Part shown: positions 10,353-23,198 of the stretch, piece by piece
Position numbering within the stretch: position 1 is the first letter of the stretch
How the letters are laid out: each line of letters opens with the position of its first letter
Origin: Riptortus pedestris
Taxonomy: Eukaryota; Arthropoda; Insecta; Hemiptera; Alydidae
Direction of reading: 5' to 3'
Length of the DNA: 64,000 nt
NCBI GenBank assembly: GCA_019009955.1
Contig: CM032230.1
Span: forward strand, 15,110,001 to 15,174,000
Translations under genes and position numbers: made by a program
The notes under the pieces: generated by a model
Databases searched by the model: none
Told to the model about the DNA's origin: nothing
Seen by the model: only the letters and a program-made list of their open reading frames with translations

Positions 10353-10399
10353 GGCGATGTCAAGTTCCCCATGTACGATCGGCCATGGATAGACATGCT

Positions 10400-10622
10400 G
10401 TTTGTTTATTATAACTTACGTCCACTTTATTCTACTAAAGCTAATCGGGACGGGTTATCTACAGATTACCACCCTTTTCTAGCCAGGGTGGGCCTAAGGA
10501 GTTTATTTAATGAGTCCGTCACTAAATAAATTTCTTCTGCCCAGGGCGGGAATCGAACCTGCTACTCTCGGACTACCACGCGAGAAAAAACCAACGCCTT
10601 AATTCGCACGGCCAACTTGAGA
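10400..10622 (-). mobile_element. tRNA-derived SINE
   Basis: It has the same organisation as the SINE at 9.1 kb: tRNA-like head at the right ('gggaatcgaacctgctactc' is the minus-strand B-box region) and a body with 'tctagccagggtgg' and 'gggacgggtt'. Target duplications are not clear. Confidence 0.75.
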
Positions 10623-11398
10623 TAGATAGATGTATAAACCCCCACTCCTGCCATGTCATATTAAAAATAAGTTGTTTTATCATGAAATACTTTATTTGAT
10701 GCTTAAATACCAAAATTTGTTTTCATTGGACCTCTACTGTGTGAGGTACATGCAAATACTTGTTTGGTGGCGTCATCATTTAAAATTGTATGTTCTTAAC
10801 TCGAAAATGTTTATTTGATCTATACCATACTCGACATTTAACTGTTTTAGCAGATTTCCCTTAAGGGACTCATGACGCGATTTTCGAACATTTTCTTCAA
10901 ATGTCCATCGATCCTACCCAGGAGATGACGAAAATGAGGTCCGTTCAAAATTATATATATATATTTGTCTGTTAACGCTCTAGCGGTCGCAATTTTTATT
11001 TGATCGTTACCAAACTCGATATTTAAACGTTTTATGCAAAAAGACAGATCAAGTTCGTTAATGGCTGAAATCGGACCAGTGGGAGGGGGGGTGGATTTAC
11101 GAAAATTCAAAATATCTCCGTTACCATACGTCGGATCACAAAAGTGTATAGAACCAGTCTTATTGTAAATTAAATTTACTACAAATATTGTTCTATACAT
11201 TTATTCTCTATCTTGAATATTAACCGAGATATTGGCATTTTTATTGAATTTGGGCCGATATCGTACGACGGAATTTCCCGCCAAAAGCTAGTTCGGCCCT
11301 TTGCCGTAACTGTTCGTCTCTTGTTTGGAGATTTCTCTATTGTATAACTTCACGTAGGAAATCTGATAGTTTACGCAGCCCCTGCGTGACGGACTTTT
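10623..11398 (-). mobile_element. HINE-like element(s), composite
   Basis: A core fragment (10623-10845) abuts a second copy. The second copy's 3' block starts TAGCAGATTTCCCTTAAGGG near 10846, and its 5' end ('cagcccctgcgtgacggac') is near 11378-11396. The central part near 11245-11330 is a variant shared with the copy at 22.3 kb, so these two form a subfamily. Confidence 0.65.
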
Positions 11399-13060
11399 AT
11401 TCAGTACAGATCATTGGTTATTGACTAAAATGAGTAGAATAGAGGGGGGGGGGGGTATGAATATTTCCGTTATTGTGAATCGTATTGAAAAATTTTACAG
11501 AACCAATTAACTATACGTTACATATCACCAATAAACAATTCACAGTAATTTCATTTATGAAGCAAATAATTGTGGAAGGGAAGCAAAAAAGAAAAACGTG
11601 AATTTTAGTTACTAGTCCTTAACCAATTTAGACCCTTAAAGAATTTATCTAAGTTATAAAAAAAAAGTTTATATTCCGAGTTTCATGTCTAATCGGTTAC
11701 AAGCATTAACCATCACAAAACTGAAGAATTTATTTGTCTCTAGAGGCATTCAAAATTCAATTCAGTTTATTAACTTTTAGATTTATATTCAATTCATACA
11801 TTTTAATATTTTATTGACATTTTTTATTTGGAGTTTATAAATAACATTTATGTATTTTTATTTTTCTTGGAAATACTGTTATTTTTCACTATTTTGTACA
11901 TTTTTTAAAAGTAAAATAATAGAAATGCAGTGGGTTCCAAATTTTAGTTCTTCTAAGATTAGTATCTAATCGTTCTCGAACGCTCGTAAAGTTGGGCTTG
12001 AATTGTCAAGTGTTATCAAATTCCTTATCAAAGGTGGGATGTTTTTTCTTTTCTTTTTAATTTAAATATGTATTTAACGAATTTTTATTACATATTCGAC
12101 GAAAGCTATAGTTTCTTAAGGGATGTTTTATATTTTAGATGTTAACATAATGAGAGTAGTGTACAGAATTTACTTCAGTTATTTGGTTCACAGTATTTTA
12201 TGTTCTATTCTGGCTAAGGGAGGGAAGGATCCCCTGAGTTATATTTTTTATGGGAATTATTTCCTGGAAACGGGAAAAGAATTATGAGAATATGCTTGAA
12301 TAGGAGGTCTATTAGGAGTGAGATTGGCTAGTGGAAAAATAAAAACCAATGAATGTAAGGGTATTCAAGTTTTTATTGAAAGTACCTTTCCTCTTGAGTT
12401 CCAGGAGGAGTTTACCTCATCTATAATTACTGTAGTTTCTTCTATCTATCGTGAGAATGCAAAATATGAATATATTAAACCACTGTTTTAGTTAACTTGC
12501 TTTATTGAACAATGGAGGGAGTGGTGTTATAGAGGCTATCGCTCTATTTTAATATGTTAGTGATGCCAGGTTGTATTCCACAATAAAGTTTATTTAGCTG
12601 TGTAGTTGCTGTGCTTCTATCTGCTCACCATTGTGAAGTTATTGAGTTGTTTTTTAATTATAGAAGTCATGGTGACAATATGGCCAGGGATATATCAGTG
12701 TGATTACTTGATCTTCCAGTGTAAACAAAGTTTTTCCAATTTTTTTTTTTTTTTTGCACAGTGAGCTTTATTTCCTCCATGTTGAGAAACATAATTTATC
12801 AACTAAAAAATTCAGTCAGCACAAAGAAAAAGAAGAAACTACCCTAGAGGAAGTTTATCCCTGTCTATAAGCTCATGGCATTTTCTAGTTTAAGAAATAC
12901 ACATCTGATTAGATGTTGAATACAGAACACAAAAGACAAATAATGTATTGATTGTTCCATAAAATATTCTGAATAATTGTTGTAAAAAGCCTTTGGGGTT
13001 TAGTAATACACAGTTGAACCATTATTCGGTAACTTTCACATTACAGGTTTTATTTATTTA
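11399..13060. other. AT-rich spacer upstream of ankyrin gene
   Basis: Nothing coding was recognised. A pyrimidine tract followed by TTTTTTAG near 13073 could be a splice acceptor for the ankyrin exon. Confidence 0.4.
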
Positions 13061-13126
13061 TTTTTATTTTTTAGGGTTTGACTGGATTAATTTATTCAGA
13101 TGCTGGTAATGATACAGAAGTAAAGG

Positions 13127-14026
13127 ATGTCGACTTCTACTCAAGGAACATCACAGCTGGACTATATTCAGCCACATTCTAAGGATGGCTGCCAGGAATT
13201 AATCAGGCTTCTTTTGGAGCTCGGTGCCTTCGTTGACAGTAAAGACAATAACGGACACTCGCCTTTGTGTACTGCTGTTTCTGCACAAAATAAACTTCTT
13301 ATCGAGCTTTTGATTCAAAACGGAGCGAATATTAATTTAAGGACGAAATACAAGGCGACACCTCTTCACCTTGCTGCAGAAGGCGGTTGTAAAGAGATAG
13401 TGGAGCTGCTTCTTCGGCTAGGAGCGTCGGTCGACAGTAAGGATGAAAATGGCTTAACTCCTCTGTGCATTGCAGCCAAGACAGGTAATACTGCGCTTGT
13501 GTCTATATTTGCAGCGAATGGTGCCAGCGTGACTCATACTACGAAAACAGGGGCTACCATGCTCCACCTAGCTGCTTATGGAGGCTGTGTCGATTCAATA
13601 AAGCTCTTACTCTCCCTCGGGACTCCTGTCGATGTTACTGACAACACTGGCCTAACTCCCTTGTATTGGGGGACTGTTTCCGGCAACATCGAAGTAATGA
13701 GGATATTGAAGGAAAACGGAGCAGATATACACAAGAGGGATAACAACCGCCTCACTTTGCTCCACAGGGCGGCAGGGAAAGGGATTGATAACTCGGTTAG
13801 TTGGCTCTTGGATAATGGGCTGTGTATTTCAGATCGAGACAGATTAGGTAGGACAGGTCTCCATTATGCTGCAGGGAAAGGTCATCTCAATACAATCAGA
13901 ATATTGCTGGAGAGAGGAGCAGATGTGAACGAGAGGGACTATAGCGGGAGTACTCCTCTAGAATGGGCTAATTATACCGGGCACGTTCGAGCTGCAGAGC
14001 TCCTACGCACCTTTGGTGGCATATGA
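13127..14026 (+). CDS. Ankyrin-repeat protein, single exon
   Basis: This is a 299-residue ORF made almost wholly of ankyrin repeats. About eight 33-residue repeats are recognisable by TPLHLAA/TPLC-AA cores and xxLL-xxGAxV/I turns, for example near residues 46, 79, 112, 145, 178, 211, 244 and 277. A partial repeat at the N-terminus (GCQELIRLLLELGA) lacks its first helix. An in-frame TAA two codons before the ATG fixes the start unless a splice joins further upstream; a possible acceptor lies near 13073. There is no signal peptide, membrane segment or second domain. Ankyrin repeats bind other proteins, and the partner cannot be inferred. The truncated first repeat suggests the ORF is the 3' part of a larger gene or a derived copy. 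Confidence 0.75.
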   Translation: MSTSTQGTSQLDYIQPHSKDGCQELIRLLLELGAFVDSKDNNGHSPLCTAVSAQNKLLIELLIQNGANINLRTKYKATPLHLAAEGGCKEIVELLLRLGASVDSKDENGLTPLCIAAKTGNTALVSIFAANGASVTHTTKTGATMLHLAAYGGCVDSIKLLLSLGTPVDVTDNTGLTPLYWGTVSGNIEVMRILKENGADIHKRDNNRLTLLHRAAGKGIDNSVSWLLDNGLCISDRDRLGRTGLHYAAGKGHLNTIRILLERGADVNERDYSGSTPLEWANYTGHVRAAELLRTFGGI

Positions 14027-14559
14027 CCCATATAATCCAATACAGGACTCATAATATTAATTGGGCGAATGATAAATTACTCAAAGCCATATGATTTTCT
14101 GTTAGAAGTTCTTATAAAATAACATTCCTTTAACTGTAATACTATAGTCTAAAAGCTTTTGAATTAGAAACTAATAATGTTCAAAATACAAGCTGGGTAG
14201 AAGATGTTTAATTACTCAGGTACTCAAAGTAAAAATACAATGCGTAGAAATGAAGATACACAGGGGATAAACATTGAAATAAATCAACTAAATACTTTAG
14301 TTATCAAATTAATTTTTATTAAAGTTTAGCATTTTGGGGATGCCAAAACTACCATCATCAGAACACCAAATGCTAATGACTGTAGAAGACCACCCATGTT
14401 ATTGTTTTGGAATAAAAAAGACAAAATGGCCTTGGATAGTGATCATTATTTTTTTAATTAAATTTAATACAGCCATAGGCTCAGGTTAGCCTTAAGAGTG
14501 AAGGAATTCTCACTTGGGCTTTGTTCAGTGACAAACTCAGTAAATGGAGCATTCTGCCT
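14027..14559. other. Downstream flank with SINE fragment
   Basis: Mostly AT-rich and non-coding. A decayed SINE piece (ggctcaggttagcc... cagtgacaaactcagtaaat) lies at about 14478-14550. Confidence 0.45.
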
Positions 14560-15540
14560 TTAAAGACTGCTGGGTTAGGTATTTGTGTATATTTATAGAA
14601 ATATTTAGCTTATAAATACATTACTAGGCTAGCCGTTTGTATTTTTATAGAAATATACATGGACATGGATATTGTGACCATTCTGCTTATAAATACATTA
14701 CTGGGTTAGATGTTTGTGTATTTTTATGGAAATATAAATGGATATTCTCATATAAATGAAGTGTTCAGCTTATAAATGCATAACTGGGTTTGTGTATATT
14801 TTTATAAATATACATACATCTCCTCACATAAATGGAGACTTCAGCTTACAAATTAATTATTGGACTAGGTGTGTACTTATTTATAGAAATAATGTCTCAA
14901 ATTTAAAGAAATATGTCTCATCAAATAAATGTGCCATTCCGCTTATAAATACGTAAAATATTTAGGGAATTTTTTTTTTTTTTTGTAAAAATATACATGC
15001 GACTCATAAAAACGTGTCTCACTTATGTGTCACAATAATGAAGCATTTATTTAAATTCAGTTTTTTAAATGTATTAATTTTCCTGGTATATGCGTATTTT
15101 TATAAAAATATAATTGGATCTCTTCACATAAGCTTTCATTTTGTAAGAAGATTAACAGGTAGAAATTTTTGTATTTTCATAGTCATGTGCGCGAATCTCC
15201 TCATGTAAATGGAGCATTTATTTAAATTCAGCTTTTACAATAAATACATTACTCGGTTAGAAGTCTGCATATTTCTGTAGAAATATACATGCACCACATC
15301 ACATAACGAGAGCATTCAGTTTATAAAATCATTAATCGGTTAGACATTTTTGTATTTTTATAGAAAAGTGCATGCATCTACTCATGCAAATGGAGTATTC
15401 AGCGTTTAAATACATTACTGGGTATGGTGTTTGTTTATATTTATAGAAATGTACAATCATCTCCTCACATAAATGGAAAGTTACTTATATCAGCTTTTAA
15501 ATGTATTAGTGGGTTTGGAGTTTATGTATTTTTTTAAACC
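14560..15540 (+). repeat. Degenerate tandem repeat, unit about 80-95 bp
   Basis: About eleven to twelve units recur. Each has 'tttttatagaaatatacatg', then 'ctcacataaatgga', 'ttcagcttataaa', and 'acattactgggttag' near 14697, 14780, 15250, 15332, 15413 and 15504. Short ORFs inside are by-products of the repeat. Confidence 0.75.
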
Positions 15541-18500
15541 ACTACTTAAAAGTAAACTGTCTAATCAATTGCAAAAGATAACACCAAGATTAGAAATGCA
15601 TTACGAATTAAAAATTTATATTTTTAAAAAAAACATATGCTTAACACTCAGATGAGAGTGAGACCTCAAAGGGCCTTTTTTTAATAAAAAATAAATGACA
15701 TTTTTTTACTGTTTAAAAAAAAACACTATAAACAAATGTTGCTATTTTGTTGAAATAAACATTCCAATCCTTAAAATGAGTCCTACAATTTATAATCCGT
15801 TAAAATCCTTTCTCAAACTGCCGTAGACGTGTGAGGTACAGGCACTTTCAAACCGTGCCAACTCAAAGGTTTAACGGCTAATTGTACGTCCACTTGGGTG
15901 TGCTTATTAACAGGACCATTTTCTAGCCAAAACTAAAGATTTTATTTAGTGACTTTCTATATAAATCTATTTTATTCATGTACGAATTAAACACATATGG
16001 TAACAAATTAAAAAGAAGAAATAATTGAGTATTTTGTAATATAAATAATAAAGTAATAAAATAGTAGAATTTAAATAAAAGAATGCAATTAAATAGTTAG
16101 GAATGTCTATATGTTATATTAGACATAATTATTGTTATATTACATATTGTAGGAGTTTATAATGATGTGAGTTAGAGCTGAACTTAGTATTAGAATTAGA
16201 GTTCCTTTTAAACAAATATAGATGTAATGATTTTCGTAATGTCTTTATAGAAATTAAAATATATCCTAATTAAACCTATAAGAAAATTATATATTCTTAA
16301 AGTTGTATTATAATGAAAATTAATATTTAAAAAAAAATTAGCGACTCAGGGAAGTTTGCTGTTTAACTCAGAAACAGCACTGATTAGAAATGTATTTCTA
16401 GTTATCTAGTTAAGTTAATGAAGTATTTGAGTAATAAGGCAATCCTTTTATTTGTGTATTTAGTATTTTCTCACTTCTAAAGTATTAAGCAAAAGAAATA
16501 CAAAGTAACTGTTTTGAAAAGTATAAGAAAAAAAATAATTATAGATAAATAATTTATTTATATTTTTGAGTGAACTATTTAAAACTTTTTATTTTTTTTT
16601 AAACCGATTTTTAGGTTCAAACGTTCCTATAATTTGTCTCAATTAAAAATATTTAACCTCTATCATTCATCTTGATTTGCCGGTCTAAAGAGCAGTAATT
16701 TCATGTGAATTTTGCTGTTTACTTACCACGTATTAGCCAACTCAGCACCTCAGGCAGTTGAATAGCAATTCGAATAATATAGTAGCGATCTTTGGTCTGT
16801 AATGCCACCTCTGATGCATGAGGTATTGTGCCGCATGACTGCTTCTTTTACTTCCAAGATATCTGGCAGCCCCTGGCCCTTCATGACCTCTTGAGACAAA
16901 AGTTTTTCATTATGCCACGAAGAAATATTCTACAGCTGATAAACAAGGAATCAGTTGTAACAGGGATAATAAATCTTTTCAAATTTGTATAAAAACCATT
17001 CCCATTACTAATCATGGTTGGCTTTTGTGATCGAGTAGAAATTTAAAACTATTCATTGACTACCGGCAAGTTTTCAATCTTTGACTGTGATTAATTTTAT
17101 TTAATGTATTTATTGGCTTTATTAATTTTGGAATAGTAGCTATACGTTAGGAAGGAAACCTTTCGATTAATGAGGAGAATTAATAAAGATACCATTAGTT
17201 TTGAGATAAAAAAATTTAAACAATTTATTTGTAGAAGAATGTAACATATTCAATGTGAACAAATTGTCTTCCTATAGTCATTTTATTATATGAAATATAA
17301 ACTGTTTGAAAGATATATTTAAGATAAAAGTTTCTTTGACTTTTTAAAAACATTTCAGCCCCAATAATGGCAATATTCTTCACATTGGACAATTATTGTT
17401 TAGTCGTTAACAAACTCAATATTTAAATGTTTCATTCTCGTAGGCAGTTTTCTGAAGTGGACGTTAATAAATAATAATACTAAATGTTTCAATAGAACTA
17501 AAATAGGGCAGTGAGCGAATTTTTTAAATACCCATCCTTATTAAACACTTAATTATCGGTTCATAGGTAGCGACAAGGTTTATAATAAAACTATTCCATA
17601 CTAACAGATATTAATGATTTCATTAACAAACTTGACATTTAGTTATACAGTGGTCCCTAATAATATCATTTTTTTTTCTTTGTTCATCATGAGGGACCAT
17701 TTTCTTCATACTTGAAAACACTGTTTTAACAACCTCCCTTAGATGTGGAAAGGATGTAAGGAGGAATTAGCACATTGGAAGTCTAACAGAAGCAAGCCCT
17801 GAGGGCACGAAACATGTAGGACAAATCTAAAATAAATAGGTGCAAAGAAAACAGGAATTTTTATAGTTTATTTAAAGTGTTTTCATTTTGATCTCAAATT
17901 ATAGTAGGGATGAACAAATAAAATTTTAATGAAAACAACAATTTATTTTGTTACAATTTAGAAGACACCAAAACGTGTTGTCTTAATTGAAATTGACATC
18001 AAAAATACCATTTAAATTTGTTGATGTGGGGTGCGTTAACATATTCGGATTTATTCAGTTAGGACACAGCTTTCTGACCATACATATGGCTGTCGTGTAA
18101 TATATCACATTCATGATTTAGTGAATAACTGCCTCAATGTTTTGAGGGTCACAATCAAAATATGTAATGAAGAGAACACTATGTGTGCTCTGCACAAGTT
18201 ACCAAACTTAATTAATTTTAATTATAAAATAAAGCTTATATTTTATTTATTATTTATTTTGGAATTACCCCTAAATTGAGAATTTACTGCCGGATCTTAC
18301 TGTGGAGCTTTTATTATAACAGCATTGTACCTGAACTAAAATATTAAATATTTATGATTAATAATTTAATTAATTTCATAATTATATAGAAAAATTAATG
18401 AAATTATTTTAATTACTTACTGACCTTGTATCCCATTCCAAAATAATTTTTCTTTATCAATAATCAAGTATTTATGCATTGTATTCTGTGATACAAAATG

Positions 18501-18770
18501 CATTCTGTGATTTAGTTACTGCAGGATTTGTAGGTGTGATACTGGAAAATTGTTAATGGATGTACATTGTATTTGTTTTTCTGAATTGTGAATAAAAATT
18601 TATTTAACATTAAAAATGTTCATTATATCACATTCCTTTGAGGTCCTGGATAAAAGAGATGTATAACATTTTTTATACAGAATGCTACAACGGTATAATA
18701 TATGGCTAGAAAATGAGGAGTGAAAGGTGACATATATTTCCCAAAAATAGCTTCAAATAACATTTAGCTC
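15541..18770. other. AT-rich spacer with SINE fragments
   Basis: I saw no gene. Fragments of the SINE 3' body lie near 15884-15955 (minus sense) and 17452-17482 (plus sense). The stretch 16730-16920 is less AT-rich and has a short open frame on the minus strand, but I could not recognise it. Confidence 0.4.
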
Positions 18771-20518
18771 AATCTACCTGTTCCAGTGCAAACTACGTGT
18801 TCTTTCAGTTCAATCTACCTATTCTTCCAATACAATCTATCTGTTCATCCTATGCAATCTACTTGTTCTTGCTGTTCAATCAACCTTTTCTTCCTGTGTG
18901 TTCTGTTCTAACCATGCAATCTACCTGATCTAACCATGCAATCTACCTATTCTTCCAATACAATCTATCTGTTCTACCTACACAATCTACTTGTTCTTGC
19001 TGTTCAATCAACCATTTCTTCCTTTGTGATCTACCAATGCAATCTACCTATTCTTCCAGTACAATCAATCTGCTCTTCCTATGCAATCTACTTGTTCTTG
19101 CTGTTCAATCAACCTTTTCTTCCTGTGTGATCTACCTGTTCTAACCATGCAATCTACCTATTCTTCCAATACAATCTATCTGTTCTACCTACACAATCTA
19201 CTTGTTCTTGCTGTTCAATCAACCTTTTCTTCCTTTGTGATCTACCCATGCAATCTACCTATTCTTCCAGTACAATCTATCTGCTCTTCCTATGCAATCT
19301 ACTTGTTCTTGCTGTTCAATCAACCTGTTCTTCGAGCATGATCTACCTATGCAATCTACCTATTCTTCCAGCACAATCTACCTCTTATTCCAATGCAATC
19401 TACCTACTCTTCCAATACAATCTATCTGTTCTACCTACACAATCTACTTGTTCTTGCTGTTCAATCAACCTGTTCTTCGAGCATGATCTACCCATGCAAT
19501 CCACCTATTCTTTCAGTACAATCTACTTGCTATTCCAATGCAATCTACTTATTCTTCCAGTACAATCTAACTCTTATTCAAATGTAATCTACCTATTCTT
19601 CCAATACAATCTATCTGTTCTCCCTATGCAATCTATTTGTTCTTGTTGTTTAATCAGCCTGTTCTTCCAGTCTGATCTCCCCGTGCAATCCACCTATTCT
19701 TTCAGTACAATCTACTTGCTATTCCAATGCAATCTACCTGTTGTTCCTATGCAATCTACTTGTTCTTGCTGTTCAATCAACCTGTTCTTCGAGCATGATC
19801 TACCCATGCAATCTACTTATTCTTCCAATACAATCTAACTCTTATTCAAATGTAATCTACCTATTCTTCCAATGCAATCTACCTGTTGTTCCTATACAAT
19901 CTACCTTTTTGCAGTTCAATCAACATTTTCTTCCTGCGTGATCTACCTGTTCTATCCATGCAATCTACCTATTCTTCCAGTACAATCTATCTGTTCTTCC
20001 TATGCAATCTACTTGTTCTTGCTGTTCAATCAAACTTTTCTTCCTGAGTGATCTGCCTGTTCTATCCATGCTCACTACCTCTTATTCCAATGCAATCTAC
20101 CTATTCTTCCAATACAATCTATCTGTTCTACCTACACAATCTACTTGTTCTTGCTGTTCAATCAACCTGTTCTTCGAGCATGATCTACCCATGCAATCTA
20201 CCTATTCTTCCAGTACAATCTACCTCTTATTCAAATGTAATCTACCTATTCTTCCAATACAATCTATCTGTTCTACCTACACAATCTATTTGTTCTTGCT
20301 GTTCAATCAACCTGTTCTTCCAGCATGATCTTCCCATGCAATCTACCTATTCCTCCAGTACAATCTACCTCTTATTCCAAATCAATCTACCTATTCTTCC
20401 AATGCAGTCTATCTGTTCTACCTACACAATTATTGGTACTTCCTGTGCTATCTACCTATCCTTCCATAGCAATCTACCTGACCTTCCAATGCAAACTACT
20501 TTTCCACCCAATGTAGTC
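18771..20518 (+). repeat. Minisatellite with 22-bp basic unit
   Basis: About 75-80 units vary on CAATCTACCTATTCTTCCAA plus two bases. Variants (…cttgttcttgctgtt, …gagcatgatctacccatg) are arranged in a loose higher-order pattern of about 100-145 bp. Almost no unit creates a plus-strand stop, so all three frames stay open and yield long spurious ORFs of Q-S-T-Y-S/ I-Y-L type. These are not genes. Confidence 0.9.
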
Positions 20519-22205
20519 TAACCAACCGCTTACTGGAATACTGTTTATTTAATTGACAAGAGATTCAATATTTAGTTCAATTATTAATAATAGGTGGAAA
20601 AACTTAACTCCTTTTCTTAGCAATATTAACTACTTCTTCATAGTTATTTTTTTTTAATCCTCAGTTAATATTTCTAACTAATTAAGTTAGGATATTACGC
20701 CATTAGACAACCAACTGAAGAACTGCCATGGTAAAGGTGAACCACCAGGTCATTTCGTTGGAATAAAGAATTTATTATACTTTTAACTTTATTAAAGGTG
20801 TGTTTTAATTTGTCTACAATCAGAGAACCAGTTGAACGTGGAGTTTGGCCAAGATGAAGCAGAGAGGTCTCCTTGTCTGGGAAGAAGAACCCTAAGTAAG
20901 TATTTGGAACTTGGTGAATCAGGAGCAATGCCAGACTAGTGGAGTTTATTGCACTGAGTAGGTCATGAGGGTGTAGCTATGCATTCAGGGGATAATCTCA
21001 ATGAGGAAGACTTGTGTGGGCTAGGGTACCGAAATTTGAGGAATAGCAGAGTCCCTGGACCAGCGAGAACTGTAGTCCATAGCAGTTAGTATATACGATC
21101 AAACATTCCTGAAAGAAATAAATTGTCTTTTTCTGCTTTCCAATCGTATATATTTTTAAAGCTGTAATATTAAGCTTATTTTTAACGTCTCTTTGTCTTC
21201 AAAGGTTCAACGTTTATCCAGGGTTCATCAACAGGTCCAAAATACCTAAAAATGATAAATAACTATAAGCAAAACAGGTAGGTATCAACATAAGAAAATA
21301 TGTATTTTTTTCAGAATGAGGTAAATAAAGATTCTACTGCTCCTCTACAAGACCATCACACAGGGATTGCATAAACTAAGCAGATTTCCCTCCTGCAGGA
21401 AGGTGAAGCTGGTGATCAAATCTCACCATCATTTCTTTATTTTTTCTATATAAAGAAGCATATGTAAACAGGACTCAAAATTGTATCTTGACAAGAAGTG
21501 ATTGAATTAATGGCTCTATGTGAAAATCAGTAGAAGTGGGGCTTGTATGATAGAAGACTAAAAACTAAAATATTGGAATATCTCGATTATTATTTGTGTT
21601 GCAAGAAAAATGTTTAGAACAGCATTCGGGGGGAATTACATTTTCAACAAAATTGTCTATGAAACTTTACTATACTAGAACTATATGGTATTTTTAATAT
21701 TATCTCTTCACTTAACTCCCCTCCCAGCCCCTCTGTTTACATCTTTTAACAAATTTTGACTTTAGCTTCATATGAATGAGCAACAGGCACTGGGGGCATA
21801 ACTTTCTTTTTTTTTTAAGCTCATACCCATTGTATGAATCAGAAAATTTGTATTTGTTTTTTATAATATAGGCACATATATCAAGTTTTATATCAGTTAG
21901 TTTTGATAATCAAATCAGGAAGGTCACTCCCCCATTCTCCATACCAGTATAGCAGGCGTTATGTTGGGCAATTTCTGTCTGGGTGTTAGTCTTCAAAACT
22001 TGTAGGGTCCTTGGATGAGTCACATAAACACGGGATTTCAAAAAATTGCTTGGGCCAATCGTCTTATAAGGGAGCCAAGTTAAAAATAAATAAAATGTGT
22101 ATGTGCTTGTATCTTAAGCTCAAATAAGACGTTTCGTGACATAATTTCTTATAGCTAATGTGAAATAAGTAAGAGCGATGGATTACTAAGGTTGAAAACA
22201 AAGTC
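20519..22205. other. Spacer with HINE-like fragment
   Basis: A HINE-like 5' fragment in plus orientation starts near 21346 (cacagggattgcataaac, agcagatttccc), with core sequence to about 21930. No gene was recognised in 20519-21340; one short minus-strand frame there (20695-20928) has no recognisable features. Confidence 0.45.
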
Positions 22206-22750
22206 TGTCACGCAGGGGCTGCGTAAACTAAGCAGATTTCCCACGTGAAGTTTTACAATAGAGAAATTTCACGAGAGCCGAACAGTTATGGAAACGGCCG
22301 AGCAAGCTTTTGGCGGAAACTTACGACTAAAACCGAAGTTAGCCGATCTCATCTTGTCCGTAATCCGCACACGATTAATAAAAATGCAAATATCTCGGTT
22401 TATATTCAAGATAGAGAATAAATATATATGACAATATTTATAGTAAATGTAATTTGCAATAAGATTGATTCTATACAATTTTTCGATCCGACGTATTGTA
22501 AGATATTTCGAAAATCTTCCCCTCTAAACTCCCCACCCCACTAATCCGATTTCATGATCTTTCGTTTTACATAAAATGATTAGAGCAGTAACAGGCAAAT
22601 ATATTTCTCTATCGATTTATAGTTTTGAAAGGACTTTATTTCCATTATCTTCAAGGCAGGATCGATGGCCATTTGAATTAATGGTTCGAAAATTGCGTCA
22701 TGAGTTCTATCTCATTAGCTGACTTCTCCCTTAAGGAGAGCCTGCTAATA
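22206..22750 (+). mobile_element. HINE-like element, short variant
   Basis: The 5' end is gtcacgcaggggctgcg at 22208, then AGCAGATTTCCC. The core is conserved, and the 3' block starts near 22628 with a decayed palindrome before 'cctgcta'. The 5' half carries the same variant as the copy at 11.3 kb. Confidence 0.75.
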
Positions 22751-23198
22751 GTTAATGCTATTAGTTAGTTAAGTTAATGATAGAATGTTAATGGATAAAT
22801 ATTTGTACATGCCGTTTTTCCATCTAGCAGTTAGTGAAAGAAGATATATGCTCTGAAAACCACAGTCTACCAAAACTACTGATTTCATTTAATAGGACTA
22901 CTCTCAATGTAAATTATTTACAGAGAAATATCTTATTTCTGCTATACGTCACAAAATTCTAAAATTTAATTGGAACTACAACTTACTGTGACATCATTCT
23001 TTGAGTTCTTATAGTGTTTTGTATACCAAAATAGCTTCTCAGCCATTGCATGTGCCTTTCTCTTTGGATTGTTGCGTTTGATAGAAGTGCGCGTAGATTC
23101 TTCTCGCTGAAACATTTTTCCATAGTAATTAATTAAATTAATTAAATAATCAATCATTTAGATATAGTTTTAAATTATTATTACAAATTTATAATATT
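22751..23198. other. AT-rich spacer, nothing recognised
   Basis: No coding sequence or repeat was recognised. Confidence 0.4.

Noticed and set aside
19248..19838. 196-codon ORF with repeated serine, tyrosine and leucine
   Set aside because: It lies wholly in the 22-bp minisatellite; other frames are equally open, so it is a by-product of the repeat.
18771..20518. Possible CRISPR-like array
   Set aside because: Units are contiguous and degenerate, with no unique spacers, and the genome is eukaryotic.
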